64,000 bases of DNA from the NCBI RefSeq assembly GCF_002288925.2, contig NW_022098043.1:4311109-4375108 (forward strand), in the 5' to 3' direction. The stretch is from Delphinapterus leucas. Lineage: Eukaryota > Chordata > Mammalia > Artiodactyla > Monodontidae. Shown piece after piece: positions 12,270-51,733 of this stretch (its first letter is position 1; every line of letters begins with the position of its first letter). Under the pieces are notes generated by a model that saw only the letters and a list, made by a program, of their open reading frames with translations, was not told where the DNA came from and made no database searches. Made by a program: the position numbers and the translations under genes.

Positions 12270-12660
12270 TCATTTGTTCAATAAATGTTTACTATGAGCC
12301 AAACCTAGGCTAGACACTGGTACCTGGTCCATCCTCCAGCCCCATCCAACATTTAAATCCCCTCTACAATATCCTGGCCTCAACTTGAATACCTCCCATG
12401 ACGGGGAGCTCTCTACCTCTAGAGGAATGTCTCATTCTGTCTCTGCTTCTTTTCCTCATATGGAGCCCAACAGCCACTGGCCATAGTTCCATCCCCAGCA
12501 TTCGTATGGTCCCCTGCCACGCATGGGCTCTTCAGAGATCTGAAAGCAGAGCTCTCAGCCCCAGGCTTGCTCTTCCCCAGGACAAAGTTCCCAGTTGCTT
12601 TAACAGTTCATCAAATGACATGGCTTCAATACCCTTCCCCATGCTGAGGTCCCTGGGGGT
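12270..12660. repeat. Probable L2/L3 (CR1-like) LINE relic
   Basis: TTCAATAAATGTTTACTATG followed by CAACTTGAATACCTCCCATG and ACGGGGAGCTCTCTACCTC resembles old CR1/L3-type 3' sequence. Family and limits are uncertain. Confidence 0.45.
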
Positions 12661-12899
12661 GTCACCTAGGCCCTAAAAGAGGGGGTTCAGGGTGACTCAC
12701 CCTGCAGGGGTGGTCAGGCTGTGGCAGCTGCTGTTTCTGAGCTCCCACGGGAGCCAGAAGCCCCTTCACGACACCCTTTGAGAAGCAGTAATTGCCCCGT
12801 TTTACAGGTGAGGTGGCTGAAGCTCAGGAAGGTGATGTGTCATGTCCAGGGCCTCTCAGCCTGAACCTGACCCCAGGGCTTTGGGGCCCCAGGCTCATG

Positions 12900-15800
12900 C
12901 TCTGCCCTCCAGCCCAGGCTGCCTCAGGGACCCTCTCTGCAACCCTCATATAACAGCCACCTTTTTCTGGACCAAGAGGGCAGGCTCCCCTCACCTCCAT
13001 GGAGCATTTGGGAGGGAAGGAGGTTAACAGTCAGATACTGGGCAAGTGTCTGAAAGCACTGGGCTCACAAACCACCTAGAGAGTCAATGCCCTTGAACTA
13101 AGAAGCAGCAGAAACTTCCACAGCCAGGGTTCAACTCCTCCCAGAGCTGAGCTAGAGAACAAATTCAAGCTCTGAGCCCTTACTCCACACCTGCCTCAAA
13201 GTTTGCATGTAGCTCTGTCCACAGGATGGTCTGTGTCTACATGCACTTGACGTGTGCCTATGGAGGCCTATCTGCGTCTACACTACTGGGTCTGTGAGTG
13301 TTGACACAGACAGATGTGTCTCTGTGTGAGCGTCTTTGCACACACATACACTTAACTGTTTACATGTGCGGCTGTGACCTAGCAGTGTTGGCCTCCATGA
13401 GGACTTGTCCACATAGATGTGTGAGTGAGTTTGTGTGAGAGTGTGCGCATGAGAAGAGGTGTGTGTGTGTGTGTGTGTGCGCACACGTACCCTGTGTGCC
13501 TTGGGTCCAGTAAGATCTTTCTTCTCCTGGCTTTCCAGCGCTCTATCCCTCACCTGCCCCTTGGGTCCTAGAGTTTGACCCTTCCTCCCCATTTTCTAGC
13601 CAAATTATAGCACCTGGAATAGAGGCTTTTATTATGGAAACAATAACACAGCCTAAACGTGAGTGGGAAAAAAGGACATTACCATCACCAGGCACATTTT
13701 TTCCTAAAGAGGACCCTTAGCTGAGGCTTCCAGACCTGGGCACTTAAGGTGCCTGACAGGCCATGGTTACCTGTGGAGGACAAGACCAGAGTTGGTCCCT
13801 CCAAAGGTTTGTGCAGAGAAAAGCTAGGTTATCAGGCAGGAGCCTCAGAGTTGGGTCCGGCTGCCGGTGAGCATCCTGTGTGACCTTGAGCAAGTCTATG
13901 ACCTTGCCTGGGCCTCAGTTTCCCCAGTCATAGATTAACATGGAATGCTAGAACATTGAAGATGGACAGTCCTCCTGGGGATCAAGTGTGGGCTAATACA
14001 TTTCTCTCCCTGATGGGGTGTCTGAGGCCCAGAGAGCGAAGGGGCTTGCCTGAGGTTACCCAGCAAGGAATAAGGGGACGGCTCCCCTGGGGCCAGCAGC
14101 CAGGTCATAAGTCATGACCACCTTTAGGCTCCATTCAGCCCCAACTTTCTATGATTCATAGAGGATTGGAAGCCCTTTGTGTTTATCAAGGTATAAGGCA
14201 CAACTGCTTCCCCAGCCAATGAGGGTAGCAGAGGAAAACTGGAGCATGAAAGAGTGAAGTCACAAAGAAGGACTTCTAGATGTTTAGGACGGAGAGTGGG
14301 GGAGGGGGGCCAGGACTCCCACTACATCCAAGGCCAGACTCAAGGCAATGACCCACACAGAAGAGCTAAAAATGTACAAGTGCAACAAACAACTATAAAA
14401 CTGGGACACCCCTCCCCCTCAGCCCTATGGGTCTGGGCCCAGGTCCACTGTTGCCCAGTCCAGGACCGAGGGATCCCTTCCCCACTGACTGGGTATGACC
14501 ATGAGTACCTTCACTTGTCAGGCCTCAATTATCCCTTCTGTTATTTGGGAATAAAAAAGCCTGACCGTGTGCATCACCATCCCCACTGGGCATGATGAAC
14601 ATGAAAGACTGCAGAATGGGGAGTGGTTCAGACACTTGCTTTGGAGTCAGAAGGACCTGACTCCAAATCTAGGCTTCCTTGCCGCATGGAAGCCTCTTTG
14701 AGCCTCAGTTTCCACATCTGCCCAATTCACGAGGTTGCTTTAAAGTTCACCTCAGATAATATGGGTGCTCAAAAAACACTCTCCCCAGGCCTGGGCCCAT
14801 GGAAGGGGCCAGGAGACATGAGGCAATGGGCTGATGGGGTGACCTGTGGGCAGGACCAGTCATATCATTTGAGGGGCCTAGTGTAAAATGAAAATGCATG
14901 CCCCTTCTTCAAAAAGTATTAAGAATGTCAAGGCAGCGACGGCAGAGCATGAATCCAATTGCAAGGCCCTTTTGTGCGACTGCATGGGTCACGGGCCCAG
15001 GAAGCTGGCCCTGCCTGTGGGACATCTGGGGCGGCTCAAACTCAGTTCAGGTTGAGAGACTGAGGCCCTGCCACTGTGGTTTCTACCACCGCGCGGAGGG
15101 CTACCCCTCTCCCCCGGGGTTGCAGCTGGGATCACGACCTCTGGGCCCTGCCACTCTCGGTGGCCATCGGAGGCCACATAAAAGACCAACTCTTCTCCAC
15201 CTCATTCTGCCCCGTTTTTATCTCATGCCATGCATACAGCTCATAGTTGATTTCTTTCCGCAAAGGGCTGCGCTTTTTTTCTTTTCCAAGGGCGACGCTG
15301 GAAAGCCATGTGGCTTTTATTGCTGTCAGGAATGTCTGAGGCGTTCCTCTACTACCACATGAAATGGAGCCGTAATCTTCCTCTGCGTAAGGCCAAAGCC
15401 CCCAGTCTCCTCAGAGCCATCGGCCTCTGAGATTAATTAAGGCTTCACAAGGACTGATAGTCATTAGGACCTTTTTGGGGCGATGGAAAATCCCTAATGG
15501 GACTGGCTGGGCCCGGGAGGCACTGGGTGGGCAGGCATGGGGGGAGGTGGCATGGAGAGAAAGGCACCCTGGAGCACAGTCAGTGGGAGGCGGTGAGAGG
15601 GGGTTCCAGACTCTGCCCCTGGCCAAAGCTGCGACCTTGAGTGAGACCCTTCCCCTCCCTCGGCCTTGGTTCCACCATTTGATAAATAGGAGATTTGGAT
15701 ATGATACCTCAGAGCCCTGTGGAGTCTGACATTATAAAATTCTGAATCCTGCCCACAGTTCTCATGCCAGGATTCTAGTTCTATTCCGTGACTGTAACTT

Positions 15801-16160
15801 CAAGCAACTGACTCTGGTCCATGAGAACAAGAGCGTGGTGGTCAGGAACGTAGGCTCTGGGGCCACGCTGCCTGGTTGGAATCCTAGCTCCACAGTTTCC
15901 CAGCTGTGTGTCCTTGGGCAAATTACTTAACCTCTCTGTCTTCGGTTTTTCTCACCTGTAAAATGGGGGTGATAACTGTACCTCCCCCATAAAAATATTG
16001 TGAGGTTAGATGAACTTTAACTGTTGTCAGTAATGATTAATAAAGCTCAGCATTCTAACCCTGTGGTTCCAATCCTATTCGAAAATTGGTTTTTGGACTC
16101 CTATTCTTGCCACCTGATTAAGGTTTGGAGGCATTTTGAACCTGAAAGCCCTCCTGTCTT
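12900..16160. other. Non-coding block with MIR relics
   Basis: No gene seen. MIR pieces at about 13840-13960 (+), 13990-14090 (-), 14625-14780 (+) and a fairly complete one at 15835-16060 (+) with GGCAAATTACTTAACCTCTC and CACCTGTAAAATGGGGGTGA. The segment 14880-15420 has no recognised repeat and may hold conserved non-coding sequence; this is untested. Confidence 0.6.
13459..13480. repeat. (GT)n microsatellite
   Basis: Eleven GT units followed by CGCACAC, within a broader region of TGTGTG/GTGAGTG sequence (13210-13490). Confidence 0.9.
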
Positions 16161-16487
16161 TCCTCTACTATAGGGGATGCAAGAGGCAACAGCCACTCAG
16201 AAGAGCCCTTTCCTTAACTGCCAGAGCGGAAAGCTCCATCCAGAGCCTGGGGAAAGGCCACACCCTTCCCTGAAGCCCCCTTGGGCTCCAAGATACCCAG
16301 GCCCCTCTCACCATTCTCTTGCTCTTCCCTGCCCCCCAACAGAGGAGTCCTCTGATTTGATGGCTCTGCCAGCAAGGAGCTTGGCACCCACCCAGTGTTG
16401 TGGATGGAGGCACTGTGACCAGCCAGCAGAGCAGAGACAGAGCCCTGCTCTGTGTCAAGGAGTCATGTTAAAAGAAGGGCCCTCAAG

Positions 16488-16571
16488 GGACTTCCCTGGT
16501 GGTCCAGTGGCTAGGACTCAGCTGTGGCCCCAGGTTCAATCCCTGGTGGGGGAACTACGATCCTGCAAAAA
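16488..16571 (+). mobile_element. Short tRNA-Glu-derived SINE
   Basis: Starts GGGACTTCCCTGGTGGTCCA, with a tRNA-Glu-like A box (GTCCAGTGGCTAGGACTC) and B box (GGTTCAATCCCTGG). It ends after the tRNA-related part in a short A-tail. Target-site duplications AAAGAAGGGCCCTCAAG (16471-16487) and AAAGAAGAGCCCTCGAG (16572-16588) match at 15 of 17 positions. Confidence 0.88.
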
Positions 16572-16619
16572 AAAGAAGAGCCCTCGAGACTTTCTTGTTT
16601 GAACCTCTCAGGTTCTGAG

Positions 16620-16780
16620 CCCCAAAGGGAAGAAGCTCTTTACTCTCTGAGCCTCAATTTTCCCACCTGTAAAGTGGAGAACACAAAATCTCTACCCTGC
16701 GGAAGCCTCATAAGGGTTAGTGATAATTGGGGTGGCACTCCCAGCACACAGCAGGAGTCCAACCAATTAGGGCAATTGTC
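16620..16780 (+). repeat. MIR SINE relic
   Basis: CTCTGAGCCTCAATTTTCCC, ACCTGTAAAGTGGAGAACAC and GGAAGCCTCATAAGGGTTAG are in MIR order. Confidence 0.7.
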
Positions 16781-17029
16781 AGTCATAGGCCACAGAGTTC
16801 TGCCAGAATTATTTCCGTTTTATAGATGACCAAAGTGAGGAACAGGGAGGGTGGTAGGAAGACCAGACCCAGTGGTGGGAGCCAAAGCCAGAATCCACTT
16901 CCCTGGCTACTGCTGGGGCCACCTCCCCTCCCCTGGCCACACTTGTGCTGAGACCACCCCTCTGCCCTCCGTCCTCCCTCTCGCATTCCCAAAGCTGGGC
17001 ACCCTCTCCCAGGAGAGCTACCCTCTCCC

Positions 17030-17400
17030 ACCCTCTCTCAGGGTGGGAGTGGGAGTTGGGGGCTCCGCGGCTGCAGGGACAAGAGGGGACCCGGCACCTC
17101 CTGAGGCTCCAACCCGGGGTCACAGTGAAAATCATCTGGGGTACTGCGGGGAGCCGGCCCAAAGCCTAGAAGGTTGGTGAAAGTGAGGCCTGCAGCGAGA
17201 CGGGGCACTTTCCCTGGAGCGATGGGTCGCACCTGGCCGGGAGGGGGCGCTGGAGGGACGCCCTGCAGCCCTGGCTCGCGACTCTGTCTGCGGGCTCCAG
17301 CAGGGTGGGCGGAGGTCAGGCCGCCCGGCTGTGGTGCTGCCCCCTGGCCTTGCAGGAGCTCCGTCCAAGTCTCCCTTCTTCCTTGGTGACTCAGGTCAAG
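17030..17400. promoter_or_regulatory. GC-rich block with two CTCF-like motifs
   Basis: A small CpG-enriched block about 5.6 kb upstream of P2. CCGGGAGGGGGCGCT at 17237-17251 matches the CTCF core on +. GCTGCCCCCTGGCCT at 17336-17350 matches the core on -. The pair would face each other about 85 bases apart. Binding is inferred from motif shape only. Confidence 0.4.
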
Positions 17401-20000
17401 TCTCTCCCCGTTCTGGACCTCAGTGTTCCTATCTGTATACTGGGGACTACAGCTGAGTCAGCCTCCTCCCAGGAGAGTCGGTTCCGAGGTGAAAAGAGAG
17501 CAGGCTGTGAGAGCGGATAACCCCTGCACCCGCTTCCCGGAGTCTGAAGGGTCTGCTGATTTCCAAGTCCACCGTTGTTTAACAAATTGTATTGCCTCTA
17601 GCTCCCCTACCATCATCACAGCTAACCGTACTGAGCTCTTTCAATATCTGTACACTGGGCTCTTCCCATTTCTTCATTTAACCACTGGTGGGGGGAGGGA
17701 GGAGGAACGTATATAACCATTTGAGGTGCCTCCTCCCCGAATTTTGAGTCAGATTGAGCTTTTAATCTGGCGCTTGTCCTCCTTAGCCCAGAAAACCTTG
17801 AGCAATGTTTCTTTTCATTTAAATGGGCGTAACACCTACCATGTACACATGAGGATCGAAAGACGCACTTAAAGCCCAAACACAGTGCCTGGACGTGATA
17901 ACACCTCAGCCAACATGGCCGTTACTTCTCTTCCTACTTTATTGTCCAGGGGACCAAGGCTCAGAGAGGTGCAGACCCTGGGCAAAAGTTACAGCCAGTT
18001 AACGGCAGAGGCTGTAGCTGTGTCCTACTCACCATGCTCTCCCCAGCTCCCTCTCCCGCCCCTCAGAGTCTGGCCCTTTCCAAAAGAGAAAAAAAAAAAA
18101 AAAAACCCTGCAATTTGCAAAGCCGCTTGTCCTCCTCCTCCAGCCCCATCAGCAGGAGCCTTCCTGAGAGGCTGCCCAGGAGGGACGGCCTCAGAGATGG
18201 ATTCTCGGGGGTGAAGGCTCCCAACTCCGGAGGCAGCAACCCCTCAACCGTATTACTGTTTTTCATGACCCTTTCTCACTAGTTATATATGTATGTTTTA
18301 ATATATGATATATAGGTAGCATATATAATAAAACTTACATATGTATAAATATATTTCTGAAATAAGGATACAGACAAGTCCTAGTTTAAATAGCAGCATT
18401 CTCTTTCTTTTTCTTTCACATGGAACAATTGATGGTGTTTTTCATATGGTGAAACACAATGCCCCTCCCCGCCAGATTGTGAAATGGAGCGATTAGAATG
18501 ACCTCCATTCACAGAAGAGGAAACTGAGGCTCAGTGAGGGACAGGAATGTTCCACCTTGGGTTCCAGGACACTAGGAAAGAAACAGCTTTCACCATGGGT
18601 CTCTCTGGAGTGCGTGTGGAGGTCGGGCTGGGAGAAACCATCAGCTTCTGCATGACTGTCCTCTGTCTATTCACTGGACTGGGGCTCCCATGAGACTCAG
18701 GATAAAGGGAACAGCCGCCTCCTGGGGAGGGCGCGAGGGCTGACAGTGCTGGCTGAGGTCAGTTTCTACTTGGGAAAGTGTCTGTGGGGAGGTAGGGGAT
18801 GAGGCGAGTGGGTTTCCAGAGTGAGGGTCTGAGAGCCCAGGGGAAGGTGAATCCTCAAGGTCCAGGCACTGGCAGCCCTGTGATGGTTGCTGGAAAACCC
18901 TCCTGCAAGCTGTCTCTGCCTGGACATTCCTTAGCTCCCCCAGGCCGCCCCCAGGAGAACCAAGGGGGACAGGATTGCCAAGGACTAGATTCCGAGTCTG
19001 GGGAAGCTTTGAATTTGGGAACTGGGTATTTCACAAATGGGAAATGTGAGGCCCAGAGAGGGGAAGGGACTTGCCAAAGGCCCCAGACAAGGAGTGATCA
19101 GGACTTATTTTTTTAGTATAAACAACAGTGCCAGCTAGAATGGATGGAGCACCACCTATGTGCCAGGCCTGTGCTAAGCACTTTACACACAATTCTATGA
19201 GGAGGCCACTGTTATTACCCCCACTATACAGACGAAACAGATGAGGCTCAGAGAGGTTTTAAGCAATTTTCCCTAGATCACAGTAGGTGGTGGAAGAACT
19301 CAGGCAGTGGAACCTCAGACCAAAGCTCCTTCCACAGCCAATGGACCTCTTAGGTTTTCCAGAGCATATACGTCCACTATCTGGCACGGCTGGGGGGTCC
19401 TCACGCCTCCCCAAGCACTGGGACTCCCTAGGAATCAGACCTGCCCTCAGAAGCACTCTCTCTGGTGGGAGGGGAGAGACGCGCAGGCACCTCACTACCG
19501 GGAGTGTGCTAGGAGCGCACTCCTAGACATTCTCCTGCAGCAGGAGGATGGTGCCCGACACAGGGTCATTCTGACCCCATGGATCCCCTTCCAGGGGTGG
19601 AGGATACTGGCGGGAGGAGTGGCTCCCAGAACCCAGACTCTGCAGGCTCCAGGTTGTGTCCCTGTTTACCCAGCTCTGGGCCAAGGTAGCTCTAGACCTC
19701 TTGGCTTCCTCCCCCTGCTGTGGACAACTTGGCGTTCCCTTAGGTGGGCCGTTTGTCCATCGGTCCCAGAGAAGAAGGAGAGGAGATGACTGTCCACATA
19801 AGATGGGGAAGGGACAGGGTAACTGGGTGTCCCAGCTTGGGGACGGGGAGCTTTCCAACTGTAACTGTCCTTCGAAAAACGGGGAGAGAGGGGGTGGGAA
19901 GAGAAGGAGAGAGAGAGGTGTGACCCTAGGTCTGTCAATCTGGGGTGGGGACAAAGCAGGTTTGCCTTAGGTTGAAATTGGGAAAGAGCTGGTCTGTTCC
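17400..20000. other. Upstream flank of the CpG island
   Basis: No gene seen. MIR relics at about 17770-17900 (+), 18480-18560 (-) and 19130-19300 (-). An AT-rich tract of TATATAT-type sequence lies at 18272-18355. Repeat density falls toward 20 kb. Confidence 0.6.
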
Positions 20001-20791
20001 TCTGTGAGTGCTCCTCAACCCCGGTGCTCCGGAACAGGACAGGAAAGTACTGTGCATTTCTGCCAGAGGGAACGTTCTGCAGCGGGTCGGAGGGCGCAGG
20101 AGCCCTCCGGTGTCCGAGATGCGAAGGCAGAGAGCGTCCTTGTCCATTGGGGCGGAGAGGGCAGCCTCTGGTCTACCACAAGGCCACTGGTTTGTCCGAT
20201 ACGTAGCGCACAGATGGTGAGGAATAGGGCGGGAGGTCTGTCCAGAAGGGGCAGCTTGCAGGAGGCGGCCGGCGGCGCCTAAACGCGGGACCGCAGCTGG
20301 CGCACATCTGTGCGCAGAGCCTGTCGGGGCATCTCCGCGGCTGGCAGAGTGCAGGCGTCAACTAGCGGTGGATCTCGGAACTGCTCCTCCCCCGGCGGCC
20401 CCGGCGACCTCCTACGTCTACAACCCAGGCTCCCTGGTTCTGGCGCCCACTGGCAGCGAGCGCCTTCCTTAGGGCTGGAGCCATGACGGGTCCTATGCCA
20501 GGTGCCAAGATCCACAGGAGTCCTATTCTCAGGAAACCCATTTGTAAACCAGCCGTAGGATGAGAGGGAGAAATCAGGCGGAGAGACAAGTAAGGGCATG
20601 GCTGCAAACCAAAACCATTTGACAAATCGGATTTACGAACCTCAGAGGCAGCGGGTCCTGGCCGCTCCAGGGCAGTGCGGCGTCGCCCGTCCTCCCTGGC
20701 CCCGGGCCCTACCTGGCAGGAAGCTCCCAGAGGTTGGATGCGCCCAGGTCCTGGTTCCTCACTTTCTTCTAGTTCTGCGGCTAGTGTCAGT

Positions 20792-20897
20792 GCTCACGTG
20801 AGCGAGCGGGCCTGAGCCCCGGCGATCGGCAACTCCGACGTGTAGGCTCTATAAAAAGGTCCAGTGATGGACCTTCGTCGTCCCTGTTCTCTAAATG
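20792..20897 (+). promoter_or_regulatory. E-box plus TATA-box unit inside the CpG island
   Basis: The palindrome GCTCACGTGAGC (20792-20803) contains a TCACGTGA USF/MITF-type E-box. It is followed 48 bases later by TATAAAAAG (20850-20858). A start about 30 bases on would lie just before an ATG at 20895 that opens 216 codons. This looks like a focused core promoter separate from P2, but there is no transcript evidence and the ORF has no recognisable domain. Confidence 0.4.
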
Positions 20898-22279
20898 GCC
20901 CGAGGGACTGACGTGAGGCTCCGACAGGGGTGGGGATCAGCTCTCCAGGTGGTCGAGGTTGGGCCAGAGCCGGTCCTCCCTGGAGCGGACGCAGGGCTTG
21001 ATTTCGTTTGGCAACGACGAAATGGCTCGCGATGGGCCGGGGTCAGATCCAGGGCGAGATCTTGCAGCCACCTTCAGATCCTATGCTTCTTTGCTCCCGA
21101 GGCTTGGAATCGGTCGTTTTGCACCTGTCGAGCGCCGGAAACAACGAATATCCAACCCGATCTGCAAAACGGCGGGGAGGCTCTGCACGCGTTCGTTCCC
21201 CAGACTCCAGGGAGCGCATCTGTGGCGATAATTCAGTGTGAATGGCGGCTTGATCTTTCCAGTTCCCCTCCTCGATGTAGCCTGTCCCTACGCCCGCTCG
21301 CCCGGCCTAGGAGGCGGGAAAGGGATTGTTTGCCTGCTTGCCGCCGGGGAATGGTTGGGCCACGCGGCCGGGAGTGGGAGCGAGGACCCAGGGCCGGCGA
21401 GCAGTGCCTCGGCAGAGCTGTCTTTGGTCCCTGCCCGCGTGGCCCAAGCGCACCGCCCGGGCAGAGGTGGGCGTGGACCCGCGGGAGCCAGTTTGCATCC
21501 ACATGGTGGATGAAAATTCCCTCCTTTGGAAGAAGGGGCCCTTAGCTTTGCAGCCATTCCTGCGTTCTCTGCACAGTTTTCCTCTCACGAGGGACTCGCG
21601 TCCTCTTCCACGATGCAGGACAGGGTTTACATGCGCGCGGGGTCGGCGGGGGGCGGGGGTAAACACTCGCGTTTTTCAGGCCCCACCGTGTTTTTCGAAG
21701 ACCCTCAGGCCGCCACAACGAAGAACGACGCAGCGAGGCCTGCGCGATGCTGAAAGTTATTTTGAGGGGAGAGCGGAGAGAAATGGGGTTACTCGCCCCC
21801 AAGCCGATGAGGGCGCATAAGGGACACCCTTCCCTTTGTCCCCAGGTTGGCACCGGGGCCACCGGGGCCACCGGGGCCGGGAGGAAAGTCGCGCAGAGCT
21901 GGGAGCTGCAGAGGCCTCTGGCTCGCGCGTAATCTCGTATGCGGTGGAGGCTCTTGGGTCAAAATAATTTGCGGGACAGGTAGGGGCAGTGAGAAGCCAC
22001 TTTGGGGCAGCTCCCCGCTAGATGTCACCGGCCTTGAGGCCCCCGCGGCCCCCAGCTGAGAGTGCAAGCTTCACAGGCCGAAAGCAGCTGGAGTGGGGAG
22101 GCCTGGCTGCGGGCGGCCGGGAAGGGCGACAGAAGAGCAGCTGCAGCCCCCGAGTCAGGAGGCGGCGGCAAATGAGCCTCTGTAGGGACTAGACGTTTTA
22201 AACGAATTCTTAGCCTCGGCTCCGGATCCCCAGAACTCTCAAGGAGCCCCGGGTTGTCGCGCTGGGGGCCCCCCAACCC

Positions 22280-49140
<26,861 letters not shown>

Positions 49141-51278
49141 CCGCCCGCGTCCAAGGGGACTGCTCCCGCTGGTGGCGGGGACCCCAAGAACCTTCCAGAC
49201 AAGTGGCGGGCCCAGCTCCAAGGCTCAGGGCACTCATGGGACTTAACGCTTCACGGCAGCTGTGGGCCCAGGGTCCATGGTCCTGGGGCCCAGAGCTGGT
49301 AGCTGGCTCTGAGAGCGTCTGGTCCAGCCACGTCTTTGTACAGAGGGGTCGGGACCTCCCCCAGGACCCCACCCCCAGCCCAGATCCTAGTCATCTCATC
49401 CCACGTCCCCGTGGGAGAAGTAGCCTCCTCCTGCCACCTCCCCTGGAATGACCTGGCTGTCCCCAGCTATGCCCACTGCTGTCACGGGGCCCAGGCCTCC
49501 TGGGACAGAGACCATCTCTGTTCTAGAGCGCGACTGCATTTGCCCACATGGTTTGGCCCCTTATCCTCGGGACCCTAGAAAGATCTCCCCACCCTTGCCT
49601 TCCTCAGAGACCCCGCACCCTGTGGGCCCAGCCCTCCCTCTGCATTTACACAAGTTGAGTCACAACTGGAAGGTCCCCCAGCCCTGAGAGGGGCTCACTT
49701 ATGGTTTGGATGGGGAAGGAACCCCTCCAGAGGCCCCAGGGAATCGCTAGCAGAGATGGAATGAGGATACCCCCAGGCCCGCCCCCCAGCTCTGTTTCCC
49801 TACAACCCCTGGCAGCTAAGGGCCCCGACCCCATCCCAGCCGTCCGTGGGTCCCAGGCCCCAGAGCAGACTGGCCTGCGGCAGCAGGCCCCTAAAACCAG
49901 GAAAGACACCTGCGGACAGGTCTTCCATGCACTTTACCAGTCCAAGGCATTCGCCCTCTGTTCTCTCAGTGCGGGCTGGGAAGGGTCCCTTTCCCCCTAG
50001 GCTGGTCTCAAAATTGCCATTTTTGGAGAGAGCACCAGGACCAGACAGGTCCTACCAGAAAGCCTTGGGATAAGGGGTCATGGGGTGAGATGTCAGCATC
50101 CCTGGCCCACCTAGGTCCAGCCAAGCTGTGCACAGCCAAGCTGTGCAGCCTCGTGGGAAGGCCCAGCCAAACCTTCCAGTCTCTGACACACAACTCCCCG
50201 TCTTTAACCAGTCTGCTTCCAAAGCAGTCTTGAACAAAAACCCAGTTTTTAAAGCTGATTTTAGAGAAAGAAGCTTGTCAAACATTTTCAGACACACGAT
50301 CTCTTACAGAAAAAGCCCCCATGATAGTGAACGATACCCCTCCCCCTCTGAGAGTGTGGAATTGTTAGGATCCCAAAACCTCCTCAAGAGGTCACAGTCC
50401 TTCAGCAGCATCCCACCAGCTTGCACCAAAGGCCAACCTGGTGCAGAACAAAGGGAGCACTGGTGAGATGCTGGAATCTCAAGTCTGTGGCTCTCGGGCA
50501 TTTGTCCGAGAGGACGTGTGGGTGTCCCGGTAGAGGTGGGAGGGATGTGGGGGAGTACGGTGGCTGCATGATGGCAGAACACAAGCGCTGGGAAGGGCTT
50601 GGCAGCCTCAGCTCAGCCCCTGCTCTGCTCACAGGGGAAGTATTACAGTTTACAAATGGGAAAGCAGGCCTTGCCCAAGGGTTTAAGCATGTCCGAGTAT
50701 TTTTCGTCCTAGAAAGGCATAAAAGACCCATGTCTGAATTTTTTAGTTCTCGAAAGGCGTAAGTGGAAAAGGACAAAACTCATAAGCATTGGGCAGCATG
50801 TGGCTTTTAGCCATCGTTTCAGCCCCATCCTCTGTGGATGTGGAAATCTCCCCTACAAAATGCTCCTTAGCGGTTGTCTGTGTAATAGCACGTGACCTGC
50901 CTGCCACCGCACCTGTGACAACCGCCAGATAGGTACATGGGATGCACACTCAGGTTAGGAGCTACAGCTTCTCTTGTCCTGCCCTCACTGGAAAAAGCAG
51001 TCCCCTGCTTTTATCTCTTCAAAACAGCTGCTGGGGGTATCCTGCTGACTCCCTTCAGCCGGGGGAGGGGCGGGGGGGGATATCTCCACCCCTTCTCAGG
51101 AAGCAGCTACAAATCCATTGCCCTCGTGTCTCCTCCTCTCCTATTCTCTTTGGCTGTAGACTGGCCCCAGGCCCCAGTGGGAGGCACCCTTGGGTTCCCA
51201 GTGCCCAGCACTTTGTAGCCCCTCCCCAGATTACTACCCCTTCCTGACATCCAAGCCCCGGTGGGGGCAGGGACAGGA

Positions 51279-51284
51279 AATAAA
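51279..51284 (+). terminator. Canonical poly(A) signal AATAAA inside the RUNX3 3' UTR
   Basis: Exact AATAAA about 2.1 kb after the stop codon, followed by a C-rich stretch. It could support an alternative shorter 3' end that would lose the AT-rich distal UTR with its candidate miRNA sites. Use is inferred. Confidence 0.45.
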
Positions 51285-51614
51285 TCGACCCCCTCCCCGA
51301 AACTCCCTGACTCAAAGTGATGGCAGCCATGCTGAGTCTTTTTTAAGGCCCATAGTGGGTACAGACAGCTTGGGCTGGTAAAAATGGGTCCTTATTTACA
51401 AGGCTGCTTTGAAGTTGTACTAGGCAAACACACTGATTTAGAAAGCACAAGGAAACAAAGGGGTTTGGGCACCATATTACTGTAAGCCTCTTGGTGGTGG
51501 GTACGGATACGTTGTGACATATTGTCATGCTGAGGAGTTAATACCTGCTATACTCATATCTTCCGTAAAACCGACCCAGGGCTGGGAAGAAGGTGGGGAG
51601 GGATGGAAACTGCT

Positions 51615-51644
51615 TTGCACTATAATTTGCTTGGTGTGTTTGTT
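51615..51644 (+). promoter_or_regulatory. Candidate miR-130/301 and miR-495 target sites
   Basis: TTGCACTA at 51615-51622 is an 8-mer match to the miR-130/301 seed. GTTTGTT at 51638-51644 is a 7-mer match to the miR-495 seed. Both miRNA groups have been reported to target RUNX3. They lie in the last 130 bases of the 3' UTR. Function is inferred. Confidence 0.45.
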
Positions 51645-51724
51645 TTTAATGCACAACTTCCATGTACAGTAAACTGTCTTCTATACTATTTAACAGTAAA
51701 ATGGAATTTTGACTGATTTGTTAC

Positions 51725-51733
51725 AATAATATA
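51725..51733 (+). terminator. Probable distal RUNX3 poly(A) signal (variant AATAAT/AATATA)
   Basis: Overlapping variant hexamers in an AT-rich tract, followed within about 30 bases by TG-rich sequence (GATGTGTTG). The position fits the expected gene end. No canonical hexamer lies nearby. Confidence 0.5.

Noticed and set aside
16488..16571. A tRNA-Glu gene
   Set aside because: The A and B boxes are tRNA-Glu-like, but the A-tail and target-site duplications show a SINE, and the tRNA fold is not complete.
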